Shown: in pieces, positions 8,774 through 16,697 of the stretch | Numbering within the stretch: the stretch's first letter is position 1 | Layout of the letters: every line of letters begins with the position of its first letter | From: an uncultured Prevotellaceae bacterium | GTDB taxonomy: Bacteria > Bacteroidota > Bacteroidia > Bacteroidales > Bacteroidaceae | Reading direction: 5' to 3' | Assembly (NCBI GenBank): GCA_949295905.1 | Contig: CASFNA010000007.1 | Coordinates: 230,276-294,275 of the forward strand | Length of the DNA stretch: 64,000 nt | The notes under the pieces: model-generated | The model's input: the letters and a program-made list of their open reading frames with translations, nothing else | What the model was told of the DNA's origin: nothing | Database searches by the model: none | Made by a program: the position numbers and the translations under genes

Positions 8774-9604
8774 TTAAGCTTCTTCCGTGTGATTGGCTTC
8801 GTATGTCTGAGCAATTGTATAACCAACCTCGTCAAGTGCGTATGTCAGCTTGTCGATCTTGTTTGTGAATGTGTTATAAGCAATAACCGAGCACCAAGAA
8901 GTCAAAATACCGAATGCGGTGTTGATCAACGCCTCAGAAATACCTGTAGAAAGGGCGAGAGAGTCACCACCACCACCAGCTGCCAAAGCCTGGAATGAAC
9001 GAATCATACCGATGACGGTTCCAAGAAGACCGGTAAGTGTACCAAGTGTAACGATAGTAGCGAGAATCGGAAGGTTCATCTGCAAAGTAGGCATTTCAAG
9101 CTGAGTTGCCTCCTCGTGAGCCTGCTGAATCTTAGCGACCTTCTGAGCCTTCTTCAGACCTGTAGCTGTCTCCATTTCCTTATAAGCGCGGATAGAAGCT
9201 GAAACGACATTAGCAACAGAACCTCTCTGCTTGTCGCAAATGCTCTGGGCTGCTACGAAGTCACCCTTGTTCACAGCCGCCTTAATATTAGCAACGAACT
9301 TAGCCAAAGAGCCCTTGCCGAAAGCGGTGCGGAGAGCGAGCCAGCGCTCGATGCTCAATGCGATGACGGTGAGCAAAAGGGTCTGGATGATAGGTACGAT
9401 GATACCACCCTTGTAGATTGTACCAAGAAGATTTGTCGGGTGACCAGCGGGGTCATTGCCTGCAAAGTTAGAAGGATTGCCGAGGAGGAAGTTGTATATG
9501 CAAATCGCGATGATAAGACATACAACGATAACCCAAATCGCTGCTCTAATTCCCTGGAAGCCCTGACTTTTCTTAGGGCTTGCTGCCTTTTGTGTAGTTG
9601 CCAT
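8774..9604 (-). CDS. exbB: ExbB/TolQ/MotA-family proton channel
   Basis: A 276-residue inner-membrane protein that forms the pentameric stator pore for ExbD and TonB. Membrane helices are visible near residues 22-42, 70-92, 177-200 and 215-240. The family core TLGTLTGLLGTVIGMIRSFQ is at about 190-210. A glycine run (AAGGGGDS) precedes the last helix pair. It is the first gene of the operon; a promoter lies about 110 bp upstream. The start (MATTQKAAS) is the only sensible ATG before the first helix. Confidence 0.95.
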   Translation of the reverse strand: MATTQKAASPKKSQGFQGIRAAIWVIVVCLIIAICIYNFLLGNPSNFAGNDPAGHPTNLLGTIYKGGIIVPIIQTLLLTVIALSIERWLALRTAFGKGSLAKFVANIKAAVNKGDFVAAQSICDKQRGSVANVVSASIRAYKEMETATGLKKAQKVAKIQQAHEEATQLEMPTLQMNLPILATIVTLGTLTGLLGTVIGMIRSFQALAAGGGGDSLALSTGISEALINTAFGILTSWCSVIAYNTFTNKIDKLTYALDEVGYTIAQTYEANHTEEA

Positions 9605-9712
9605 AATTTTAATTTAATTTGTTAGTTAATTATTAAGTTATAAAGTTTCGGTTTAACGTTAATATACGTTTCTGTTTTTCATTACAAGGCTGTCCGCTAA
9701 TAAACTAGCACA

Positions 9713-9740
9713 CAAAGATAACCATATTACAAGTAACAAA
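9713..9740 (-). promoter_or_regulatory. exbB operon promoter (tentative)
   Basis: The -7 box is TATCTTTG (complement 9713-9720). A TTTG at complement 9737-9740 is 16 bp away, somewhat close for the -33 box; CTTG at 9730-9733 is closer still. The leader would be about 100 nt. Confidence 0.5.
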
Positions 9741-9823
9741 AGCATCAACAACCATGTTTTTAACAATGTTTTTGACTTTTATCCATATCTTTTCGTTACG
9801 AGAAACCTTTTATTTACAAACAT

Positions 9824-11017
9824 TTACTTTAATTTTGCCAATGCTTTTTTTACGCGCGACATTGCCTCGCGTATGTTCTCGTCACTTGTTGCATAACTTA
9901 TGCGGAAACATTCAGAATCACCGAACGCATCGCCTGCAACTGTCGCCACATGCCCGACCTCAAGCAGATAAAGGGCGAAGTCTGTAGAATTTTCAATGGT
10001 ATGCGTGCCGTCACTTTTTCCGAAGAAGCTGCTGCACTTAGGGAACACGTAGAACGCGCCTTCCGGGACATTAACCTCTAAGCCTGGAATATCCCTGATT
10101 AGGCTTACAATCAAGTCACGGCGGCGTTCAAAAGCCTTACGCATTTCCTCCACACAATCCTGTGACGCCGTATAAGCCGCAACGGCAGCCTTCTGGCTCA
10201 CCGAGCAAGGACCGCTTGTATACTGGCCTTGCAACTTGTTGCATCCCTTGACAATCCATTCGGGAGCGGCAATGAAACCTATACGCCAACCTGTCATGGC
10301 ATAAGCCTTCGACACGCCGTTTACGATGATTGAGCGTTCTTTCATTCCCGGCACATGCGCTATGCTGTTATGCTTGCCAATATAATTGATGTGTTCATAT
10401 ATCTCGTCAGCCAACACATAAAGCCCTTCATGGCGCTTTATGACCTCGGCCAGCCCCTCAAGTTCTGGCTTTGAATAAACGCTGCCCGTAGGATTGCTCG
10501 GCGAACAAAGTATCAGCATACGGGTTTTAGGTGTTATGGCGGCTTCAAGCTGTTCAGGAGTAATCTTGAAGTTCTGCTCGAACCCTGCTTCGATTATCAC
10601 AGGCACGCCACCAGCCAACTTCACCATCTGCGGATAGCTGACCCAATAAGGTGCTGGTATTATGACCTCTTCACCGTCATTGACCAAAGCCATAACCGAG
10701 TTGCAGACACTCTGCTTAGCTCCGTTCGACACAAGAACCTCGCTTACAGTATAATCCAGTCCGTTTTCGTTCTTAAGCTTCGCGACTATGGCCTCGCGCA
10801 AGTCCATATATCCCGGTACTGGAGAGTATCTTGAGAAATTATCATCGATAGCCTTCTTGGCGGCATCTTTTATATGGTCAGGAGTATTGAAGTCAGGCTC
10901 TCCTACACTCATATTGATAACATCGATACCTTGCGCCTTCATTTCGCCGCTTTTCTGCGACATTGCGAGAGTGGCCGAAGGAGCCAAACGATTAAGACGG
11001 TCTGATAATTGTGCCAT
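9824..11017 (-). CDS. aspC: PLP-dependent aspartate/aromatic-type aminotransferase
   Basis: A 397-residue class I aminotransferase, probably making aspartate from oxaloacetate and glutamate. Key residues: N175 in SPSNPTGS, D204 in VLADEIYEHI and the PLP lysine K237 in NGVSKAYAMTGWRIG. The length and the SRYSPVPGYMDLREAI segment fit the Bacteroidetes/thermophile subgroup Ib. I chose MAQLSDRL at complement 11017; an upstream in-frame ATG at 11041 falls inside the promoter. Substrate range is inferred from family; prephenate amination is a known side activity of this subgroup. Confidence 0.9.
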   Translation of the reverse strand: MAQLSDRLNRLAPSATLAMSQKSGEMKAQGIDVINMSVGEPDFNTPDHIKDAAKKAIDDNFSRYSPVPGYMDLREAIVAKLKNENGLDYTVSEVLVSNGAKQSVCNSVMALVNDGEEVIIPAPYWVSYPQMVKLAGGVPVIIEAGFEQNFKITPEQLEAAITPKTRMLILCSPSNPTGSVYSKPELEGLAEVIKRHEGLYVLADEIYEHINYIGKHNSIAHVPGMKERSIIVNGVSKAYAMTGWRIGFIAAPEWIVKGCNKLQGQYTSGPCSVSQKAAVAAYTASQDCVEEMRKAFERRRDLIVSLIRDIPGLEVNVPEGAFYVFPKCSSFFGKSDGTHTIENSTDFALYLLEVGHVATVAGDAFGDSECFRISYATSDENIREAMSRVKKALAKLK

Positions 11018-11038
11018 AATAATATTGATTTGTCCCTG

Positions 11039-11046
11039 CAAAATTA
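11039..11046 (-). promoter_or_regulatory. aspC promoter -7 box
   Basis: TAATTTTG on the minus strand (complement 11039-11046), fitting TAnnTTTG. No clear -33 TTTG was found at the right distance. It puts the start site about 16 nt before the chosen ATG. Confidence 0.5.
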
Positions 11047-11137
11047 ATTAAATTATTCGTTTCACGGAAATAAAAGAAGTGATATTTTCATGTCAAAACC
11101 AAAAAACTATTTTCATTATGACAATGCCAATAACATT

Positions 11138-12346
11138 TTACAGATGCAATGTATGCCCCATACGGTCTTTTTTCGTTTTCAGATACTTATAATCGTATTC
11201 ATTGGGAGTTATCTCTATCGGTACGTTTTCCACAATCTCCAAGCCATATGCTTCCAATCCCACACGCTTTGTAGGGTTGTTTGTCATAAGCCTCATCTTG
11301 TGGACGCCGAGATGACGCAGCATCTGCGCCCCACAGCCATAGTCGCGCTCGTCGGGCTTGAAACCGAGATGCACGTTTGCGTCAACCGTATCGTAGCCTT
11401 CTTCCTGCAACTTATACGCCTCTATCTTGTTCATCAAGCCTATTCCACGGCCTTCCTGCTGCATGTATATCAGCACGCCTTTGCCTTCCTTCTCTATCAT
11501 CTGCATGGCTTTGTGGAGCTGCTGTCCGCAGTCGCAACGCTTGCTGCCAAGAATGTCGCCGGTTGCACATGAAGAATGCACACGCACGAGTATCGGCTCG
11601 TCATCCTTCCATTCGCCCTTTATCAAAGCCATATGCTCAAGGCCGCTGCTTGTCTGGCGGAAAGGCACCAGCTTAAAATGCCCGTACTCCGTAGGCATGT
11701 CCACGGTCTGCCCTACGGTTATCAGCGATTCACGCTGCAAGCGGTATGCAATAAGGTCCTTTATCGTTATCAGCTTCAGGCCGTATTTCCCTGCAAACTC
11801 CAGCAGCTGCGGCAGGCGCGCCATAGTGCCGTCGTCGTTCATTATTTCCATCAAGGCACCTGCCGGATAGAATCCTGCCAGTTTGCACAAGTCCACGGTT
11901 GCCTCCGTATGCCCGCTACGCCTCAACACCCCGTTGTCCTGGGCGTAAAGGGGATTTATGTGTCCCGGGCGGCCAAACGTCTTCGGTGTGGACGCCGGGT
12001 CGGCAAGAGCCTTTATGGTCTCCGCCCTGTCATGAGCAGACACGCCGGTAGTACATCCTTCAAGCTTGTCTATTGTGACGGTGAACGGCGTGCCGAGCAC
12101 AGACGTATTTTCAACTACCTGGCGCGGCAGGTCGAGTTCGTCGCAACGGCTCAACGTTATCGGGGCGCACAACACTCCACGCGCGTGCTTCAGCATGAAG
12201 TTAACCTTCTCGGCTGTGATTTTCTCTGCGGCGATTATCAGGTCGCCTTCGTTTTCACGGTCTTCGTCGTCTACAACAATGACAAATTTCCCTTCCTTGA
12301 AATCGGCCAAGGCTTCCTCGACAGTATTGATTTTCAAGTTTTCCAT
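11138..12346 (-). CDS. ribBA: Bifunctional riboflavin synthesis protein RibBA
   Basis: A fusion of 3,4-dihydroxy-2-butanone-4-phosphate synthase (RibB, about residues 1-203) and GTP cyclohydrolase II (RibA, about 205-402), the two entry reactions of riboflavin synthesis. RibB shows [10 protein letters not shown] (about 26-35) and the [11 protein letters not shown] segment. RibA shows the zinc-site cysteines in [16 protein letters not shown] and the QQEGRGIGL motif, so both halves look active. The start MENLKIN at complement 12346 fits the family; an ATG four codons earlier is possible. It lies 35 bp after the LptF/G-like gene and may share its transcript. No FMN riboswitch was seen before it. 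Confidence 0.95.
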   Translation of the reverse strand: MENLKINTVEEALADFKEGKFVIVVDDEDRENEGDLIIAAEKITAEKVNFMLKHARGVLCAPITLSRCDELDLPRQVVENTSVLGTPFTVTIDKLEGCTTGVSAHDRAETIKALADPASTPKTFGRPGHINPLYAQDNGVLRRSGHTEATVDLCKLAGFYPAGALMEIMNDDGTMARLPQLLEFAGKYGLKLITIKDLIAYRLQRESLITVGQTVDMPTEYGHFKLVPFRQTSSGLEHMALIKGEWKDDEPILVRVHSSCATGDILGSKRCDCGQQLHKAMQMIEKEGKGVLIYMQQEGRGIGLMNKIEAYKLQEEGYDTVDANVHLGFKPDERDYGCGAQMLRHLGVHKMRLMTNNPTKRVGLEAYGLEIVENVPIEITPNEYDYKYLKTKKDRMGHTLHL

Positions 12347-12381
12347 ATCAATATACACCTTATTAAATATATAGGCCAGAA

Positions 12382-14292
12382 TTATTTGCCTGAAGCATTA
12401 ATTTCTTCGATTCTTTTCAGCATGGCGTCGTTGGTGGCCTTGACCACTTTCAGGTCGCGCAGCAACCGCAGCCTGAATCGCCACATCCTAAGATAAAGGA
12501 ACGTGCCGACAGGCACGACGACGGCAGCCGCAACATTAAGCCACTTGCGCTCAAACGGCCTCGTATGCGCTTTTACCGCCATAAACGGATAGTCGTTGAG
12601 CAAGGCAAGCACCTGCTTGTCCTTTGTATTGGACAAGTCCTCTATCACAGCCTCCATCCTTTCGCTTATTTCCTCTATCGTATGGTCTGGACTGTATTTG
12701 AAAAACACCTTTCCTACGTTAGGAGCCAACAACAGGTTATGCCGCCGGGCATAGTCGGCTATCTCCGCGCTTATGCGCTTCAGTTCCTCCGCATCGGCCG
12801 AATAGTCGGGGTCGTTGATTATGACATCCTTCCTGTACACGGCACGCTTCATGCGCAGACCCAGCAGTTTCATGAACAAGTTACGGTAGAAATCCACATT
12901 GAACACGACCGAATCGTTGTTGGCCTTATAAGTGAAGAACACGGCAAGAGGCGTCAGCACGGCCAGAGAAATGGTCTTGCCGAACCATATTGTCCATTCG
13001 CCGATGCGCGCCATGCGGTAGCCGGAATTGTCGAAGATAAAGAACACTATGAACACCAGCACCGATATTATGACCGGCACGCCAAGGCCTCCCTTCCTTA
13101 TGATGGCTCCGAGCGGCGCGCCTATGAAGAAGAACAGTATGCACTGCAACGCCACCGAGAACTTGTTGATGGCCTCTATCTTGTGTTGTCTTATGATGCG
13201 GTCGCCGTCCGACGTCAACATGCCCTTGAAGTCAAGGTCGCTCATCTCGTTTCTCACCTTCCTCATCGCCGCGTCAACGGCCGACAGCTTCTTGTCGGCC
13301 GACAGGCGGCCGTATACAGAGTCAAAGCTGAACGTCCTTGTAGCCGCCATCTTCACGGCGCGCAGCGAGTCGTCGCGGCTTATCTCCGGGGCAGAGTAGT
13401 AACGGGTGCGCGCTTCTTTGTAAAATACCCGCCCCACACTGTCGTACACATGGGTAAGAGAGTCAACGTCGAGGGCTATCTGCCTTACGCTCTTTCCCTT
13501 CGAGTTGTTCGACAACGCGCTTGCGTCGGCCACATTGAAGTCGGAGTCGAAGTCGAGCAATATGGTCTTCTTTACAAAGGTCTCCCTGCGGTAGGGCACT
13601 CCCGTGCCGCGTATCATCTGTTGCGACTTCATGTTCTCAAACCACTCGCCGCTGTAAAGCGTAAGCAGCAGGTGCTTCTTCTCCGCCGTAGACTGTAGCA
13701 TTCCCGAGTCGGCCAGTATTATTGCGGCGTCCTCATAGCTGTCGGTCATCTTGTATATCATCACGCCGTACAGCCTGCCGGTGTTCAGGTCTTTCTGCTG
13801 CACATACAGGTTGCATCCCGGTATGCCGTCGTAGAACACGCCTTCGGGTATCTCCAGCTCCGGGCTTTTCTGCTTCATAGAGAGCAACAGGCGCGAAAAC
13901 GACATGTTGGCGTTAGGCCCTATGACGTTCTGGAAATAGAACGAGCCGAACGATATGAACACCACGATGACTATCAGCGGCCTGAACGCCTGCATCAGCG
14001 ATATTCCTGCGGCCTTTATGGCGGTAAGTTCGCTGCTCTCGCCGAGGTTGCCAAACGCTATGAGCGACGACAGCAGTATGGCCAGCGGCAGGGCCTGGGG
14101 CACGAGCATCAGGCTCATGTACCAGAAGAACTGCGCCAGAACGTCCATCGAGAGTCCCTTGCCTATCAGGTCATCGATGTACTTCCAAAGGAACTGCATC
14201 ATCAGGATGAACTGACAGATGAAGAACGTGCCGACGAAGAGCAGCCCGAACTGCTTGGCTATGAACTTGTCTAATTTCTTTATACGAAGCAT
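12382..14292 (-). CDS. LptF/LptG-family lipopolysaccharide export permease with C-terminal extension
   Basis: A 636-residue YjgP/YjgQ-family protein: a membrane subunit of the Lpt exporter that lifts LPS from the inner membrane. N-terminal helices (about 13-35, 55-80, 100-125) precede a periplasmic jellyroll-like domain (about 130-380), followed by three more helices (about 385-470) including [17 protein letters not shown], a typical family segment. E. coli LptF/G are about 360 residues; here a further 160 residues follow with a charged region and a last hydrophobic segment (about 597-615). Bacteroidetes members are often longer. LptF and LptG cannot be told apart from one copy; the partner is not in the window. 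Confidence 0.88.
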   Translation of the reverse strand: MLRIKKLDKFIAKQFGLLFVGTFFICQFILMMQFLWKYIDDLIGKGLSMDVLAQFFWYMSLMLVPQALPLAILLSSLIAFGNLGESSELTAIKAAGISLMQAFRPLIVIVVFISFGSFYFQNVIGPNANMSFSRLLLSMKQKSPELEIPEGVFYDGIPGCNLYVQQKDLNTGRLYGVMIYKMTDSYEDAAIILADSGMLQSTAEKKHLLLTLYSGEWFENMKSQQMIRGTGVPYRRETFVKKTILLDFDSDFNVADASALSNNSKGKSVRQIALDVDSLTHVYDSVGRVFYKEARTRYYSAPEISRDDSLRAVKMAATRTFSFDSVYGRLSADKKLSAVDAAMRKVRNEMSDLDFKGMLTSDGDRIIRQHKIEAINKFSVALQCILFFFIGAPLGAIIRKGGLGVPVIISVLVFIVFFIFDNSGYRMARIGEWTIWFGKTISLAVLTPLAVFFTYKANNDSVVFNVDFYRNLFMKLLGLRMKRAVYRKDVIINDPDYSADAEELKRISAEIADYARRHNLLLAPNVGKVFFKYSPDHTIEEISERMEAVIEDLSNTKDKQVLALLNDYPFMAVKAHTRPFERKWLNVAAAVVVPVGTFLYLRMWRFRLRLLRDLKVVKATNDAMLKRIEEINASGK

Positions 14293-14335
14293 TGTTTTCT
14301 TAACGATGTTGTTTCGGCATAGCCTTACCAGCGTG

Positions 14336-14366
14336 CAAAATTAGCATAAAAATATCAGAAAACAAT
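14336..14366 (-). promoter_or_regulatory. Promoter of the LptF/G-like gene
   Basis: The -7 box is TAATTTTG (complement 14336-14343); 19 bp upstream the sequence reads ATTG (complement 14363-14366), a partial -33 box. The leader is about 40 nt. Confidence 0.5.
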
Positions 14367-14372
14367 ATATAA

Positions 14373-14494
14373 AGGTGAGAAAGTGAGAAGGTGAAAGGGT
14401 GAGAAAGTAGGAAGGTGATAGGGTTAAAAGGTAAACACGTTTCACTTTTTCACGCTCTCTTTCTCACTTTCCCACTTTCTCACCCTCTCACCTT
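14373..14494. repeat. R8 element: inverted arms of 8-bp tandem repeats
   Basis: The left arm is a run of G/A-rich 8-mers (GTGAGAAA, GTGAGAAG, GTGAAAGG, ...) from 14374 to about 14436. The right arm is the C/T-rich counterpart (CTCACTTT, CCCACTTT, CTCACCCT, ...) up to 14494, directly next to the stop codon of the START-like gene. The arms can pair into a long imperfect hairpin. Confidence 0.85.
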
Positions 14495-14893
14495 TCAAAG
14501 TCCTGTCGAGCGGTGCAGCGTGTCCATGTTGGCGTCCCATATGTCTTCAAGCGTGGCCGTGTCGCCGTCGGGAGCATAGTCGGTGATTACCAGGATGTAG
14601 TCACCCGTAATGTCGCTCTTTTCCATCCGCAGCTCAAGGTACGTGTCACGGTATTCCTCTTCGCTCCAGCGCAGGCGTATGTACTCGTTGTTTTTCCAGT
14701 CAATCACCGAGGCCGTCCTCGTTTCATGGTGGCTCCAAGGGTTGCCCCAGGTGAAGGTCAGCGTGTCGCCGTCGCGCTTCACCTCGTCGGCTATCCACTT
14801 GGCAAGCCCCTCGGGAGTGCTCATCAGTGCCCATATGATATTGGCCGACTTCGAGCGCAGTTCCCTCTCTATACTGATTTTATTCGCTTCCAT
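14495..14893 (-). CDS. START-like (SRPBCC superfamily) domain protein
   Basis: A 132-residue single-domain protein with the helix-grip pattern: an N-terminal strand, then SANIIWALMSTPEGLAKWIA, with the 'EGLAKWIADEV' segment typical of AHSA1/START-like proteins of Bacteroidetes. WGNPWSHHETRTA forms the middle strands and a C-terminal long helix ends the protein. Such proteins usually bind a hydrophobic ligand in a cavity; the ligand here is unknown. It has its own promoter (TATTTTTG at complement 14921-14928) and its stop codon abuts an R8 hairpin. Confidence 0.85.
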   Translation of the reverse strand: MEANKISIERELRSKSANIIWALMSTPEGLAKWIADEVKRDGDTLTFTWGNPWSHHETRTASVIDWKNNEYIRLRWSEEEYRDTYLELRMEKSDITGDYILVITDYAPDGDTATLEDIWDANMDTLHRSTGL

Positions 14894-14968
14894 AAGTCAT
14901 GGCATGAGAGTATTTTGCCACAAAAATAATAATTTTGCGCAAGAAAACAATAAAAAAGCGCGATATTT

Positions 14969-14999
14969 TTTGGTATGTAAATAAATTGTATTACCTTTG
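14969..14999 (+). promoter_or_regulatory. tRNA-Met promoter
   Basis: TTTG at 14969-14972 and TACCTTTG at 14992-14999, 19 bp apart: an exact Bacteroidetes consensus promoter, with the tRNA starting 23 bp further on. Confidence 0.85.
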
Positions 15000-15022
15000 C
15001 ACCCGCAAAAAGGACATTCAAT

Positions 15023-15096
15023 GGCGGGATAGCTCAGCTGGTTAGAGCGTCGGATTCATAATCCGGAGGTCGTGGGTTCGGGTCCCACCCCCGCTA
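15023..15096 (+). tRNA. tRNA with CAT anticodon (Met; Ile2 possible)
   Basis: A 74-nt cloverleaf: D-stem GCTC/GAGC, anticodon stem TCGGA/TCCGG with loop TTCATAA (anticodon CAT), T-stem GTGGG/CCCAC with loop TTCGGGT. The acceptor stem pairs five of seven positions, with a G-T at 1-72 and an A-C mismatch at 7-66. CCA is not encoded. The G1 excludes a standard initiator tRNA, so elongator Met is most likely; a CAT tRNA modified to read AUA (Ile2) cannot be ruled out. Confidence 0.93.
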
Positions 15097-15108
15097 CAAA
15101 GGTCAAAG

Positions 15109-15134
15109 GCCGAAGCATAGCTTCGGCTTTTTTT
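15109..15134 (+). terminator. Terminator of the tRNA gene
   Basis: A perfect 8-bp stem GCCGAAGC / GCTTCGGC with a 3-nt loop, followed by seven T. Confidence 0.95.
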
Positions 15135-15184
15135 CGTTTCAGTTTGCCGTCTGTTGAATGCCGACTTGCGGCAACATGCCGTGC

Positions 15185-15265
15185 AAAAGACCGTCTTTCA
15201 CTGTGCGAAAGGCCGTCTTTCGCACGGTAAAAGGCCATCTTTTACAGGCCGAAAGACGGCCTTTT
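15185..15265. repeat. R22 array 2
   Basis: Four units: AAAAGACCGTCTTT, AAAGGCCGTCTTT, AAAAGGCCATCTTTT and the inverted AAAGACGGCCTTTT, with 7-9 bp spacers. A TTGAAAATCAA motif follows at 15286-15296. It lies between the tRNA terminator and a TIR20/TAGGGACAT composite element. Confidence 0.85.
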
Positions 15266-15320
15266 GACAAACCGTTTATAGCACATTGAAAATCAAGCAT
15301 TTACATATCACATTAAAAAT

Positions 15321-15534
15321 ACGCGAGTTCTGTATAAAAAAACATCCTTTGTAGGGACATAATTTATTATGTCCGCACGTTTCGTAGAAACGTATCTTGT
15401 TGGCATTGCTTGCAGAATACGCCTCTTCGCGGCGTACGGACATAATGAACCAAAGGTCAGCGTTAAGCTAATTATGTCCCTACAAAGGATGTATTTGCTG
15501 CCTGTGAAAAATACTGTTACATCAAAACTCACGT
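15321..15534. repeat. TIR20 element 2 enclosing a TAGGGACAT palindrome
   Basis: Outer ends: ACGCGAGTTCTGTATAA (15321-15337) and AAAACTCACGT (15524-15534). Inside, the left palindrome arm (15344-15379) contains TTTGTAGGGACATAATTTAT. The right arm (about 15433-15493) is its complement broken by about 20 bp. The element looks like a small non-coding mobile unit; it fills the space downstream of the sensor kinase. Confidence 0.75.
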
Positions 15535-15557
15535 CAAGAGCAGACGCAGACCGTGAA

Positions 15558-16697
15558 TTAGTTGAACGTCAGGCGGAACGTCTTTAGTCCCTTTTCCTTG
15601 TCCTGCACAAGCTGTATTGTGCCGTTGCTAACGCGCATTATTTGCCTTGAAATCGACAGGCCGATGCCGCTGCCGTCCTTCTTCGTTGTGAAGAAGGGGA
15701 TGAATATGTGCGCCGCAACGTCGTCGGGAATTGTCTGCCCGTCGTCGGTCACGTCTATGATTACCGCGTCGTCCTCGCCCGTGTACGCCTTGACGCTTAC
15801 GTGTCCGCCCTCCGCCGTGGCCTCGGCGGCGTTTTTCAGCAGGTTGGAAAGCACCCTGCTTGTCAGTCCCTCGTCGGCATACACCAGCAGGTCGGCTGGC
15901 TCTACGCCGATGCTCACCGTGCATCCCGGCTTCATAAGCGGCGCGGCCAGCCGCGCCATGCGCTCTATGAAGGGCTTGACGTAAAACAGCTGCGGCACGG
16001 GCACGGGCACGTGGGTGAACTTGCGGTAGTTCTCAACGAAGCGTATAAGCTCCCGACTCGTGCGGTTGATTACCTCCAGTTCCTCCCTCCTGCCGTCGCC
16101 TGCCTGCTTGAGCATGGTGTCGCTAAGCGAAACTATTGGCGTTATGGTGTTCATGATTTCGTGCGTCAGCACGCGGATTAGCTTCACCCACGAGTCAATC
16201 TCCTGGTTGGCCAGCTCGCCCTTGATGTCGCTCATGGCGAGTATTTTCACCCGTCGGCCTTTCAGCGTGGTGTACGCTTCGCGCACGGAGAGGCTTCCGA
16301 GGCGGTCTTCCACCTGGCTGATGTGCGTAACGGCATCCCTCCCGAGCAGCCGCAGTGCGGCTTTGTTGCAGCGCAACACTATGCCACGGCTGTCGTCAAG
16401 CACAAGAATGCCAGTGTCAACGCTGTCTATGATTAGCTCAAAGTATTTCTCGCGCTCCTTCTGCTCGTCGCGTGCGTGGCGCAAGATGTCCTTCACGCGG
16501 TTGAGCGAGGCGTTGAGCAGGTGGTCGTCTTCAAGCCTTCCGCCCTCCGGGAAGTGGAAGGTGTAGTCGCCGTTGTCCAAGGCGTTGAAGAGGAAAGCCA
16601 CCTTCTTCACCGTCTTCCTGTACCTGCGCCACTGCCACAAACAGGCCGCGGCCAGCACAACAACCGCCCCGACGAGGGCGAGAAAACTAAAGTCCAT
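15558..16697 (-). CDS. NtrB-type sensor histidine kinase
   Basis: A 379-residue kinase that should phosphorylate the NtrC-type regulator encoded just before it. One membrane helix (about 4-22) is followed by a HAMP/linker-like stretch, a PAS-like domain (about 85-160), the phospho-acceptor region with H179 in VLTHEIMNTITP, and a HATPase domain: N289 in LLKNAAEA, DDGQTIP (318-324), and GSGIGLSIS (342-350). There is no sizeable periplasmic sensor region, so the signal is probably sensed in the membrane or cytoplasm. The ATG overlaps the end of the regulator gene by 11 nt, so the two are translationally coupled. Confidence 0.94.
   Translation of the reverse strand: MDFSFLALVGAVVVLAAACLWQWRRYRKTVKKVAFLFNALDNGDYTFHFPEGGRLEDDHLLNASLNRVKDILRHARDEQKEREKYFELIIDSVDTGILVLDDSRGIVLRCNKAALRLLGRDAVTHISQVEDRLGSLSVREAYTTLKGRRVKILAMSDIKGELANQEIDSWVKLIRVLTHEIMNTITPIVSLSDTMLKQAGDGRREELEVINRTSRELIRFVENYRKFTHVPVPVPQLFYVKPFIERMARLAAPLMKPGCTVSIGVEPADLLVYADEGLTSRVLSNLLKNAAEATAEGGHVSVKAYTGEDDAVIIDVTDDGQTIPDDVAAHIFIPFFTTKKDGSGIGLSISRQIMRVSNGTIQLVQDKEKGLKTFRLTFN

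Noticed and set aside
11047-11137. FMN riboswitch near ribBA
   Set aside because: No RFN-like conserved blocks were seen on either side of the gene; the upstream spacer is only 35 bp.
15321-15534. A full insertion sequence at this repeat
   Set aside because: Only about 215 bp, no transposase frame; at most a non-autonomous element.
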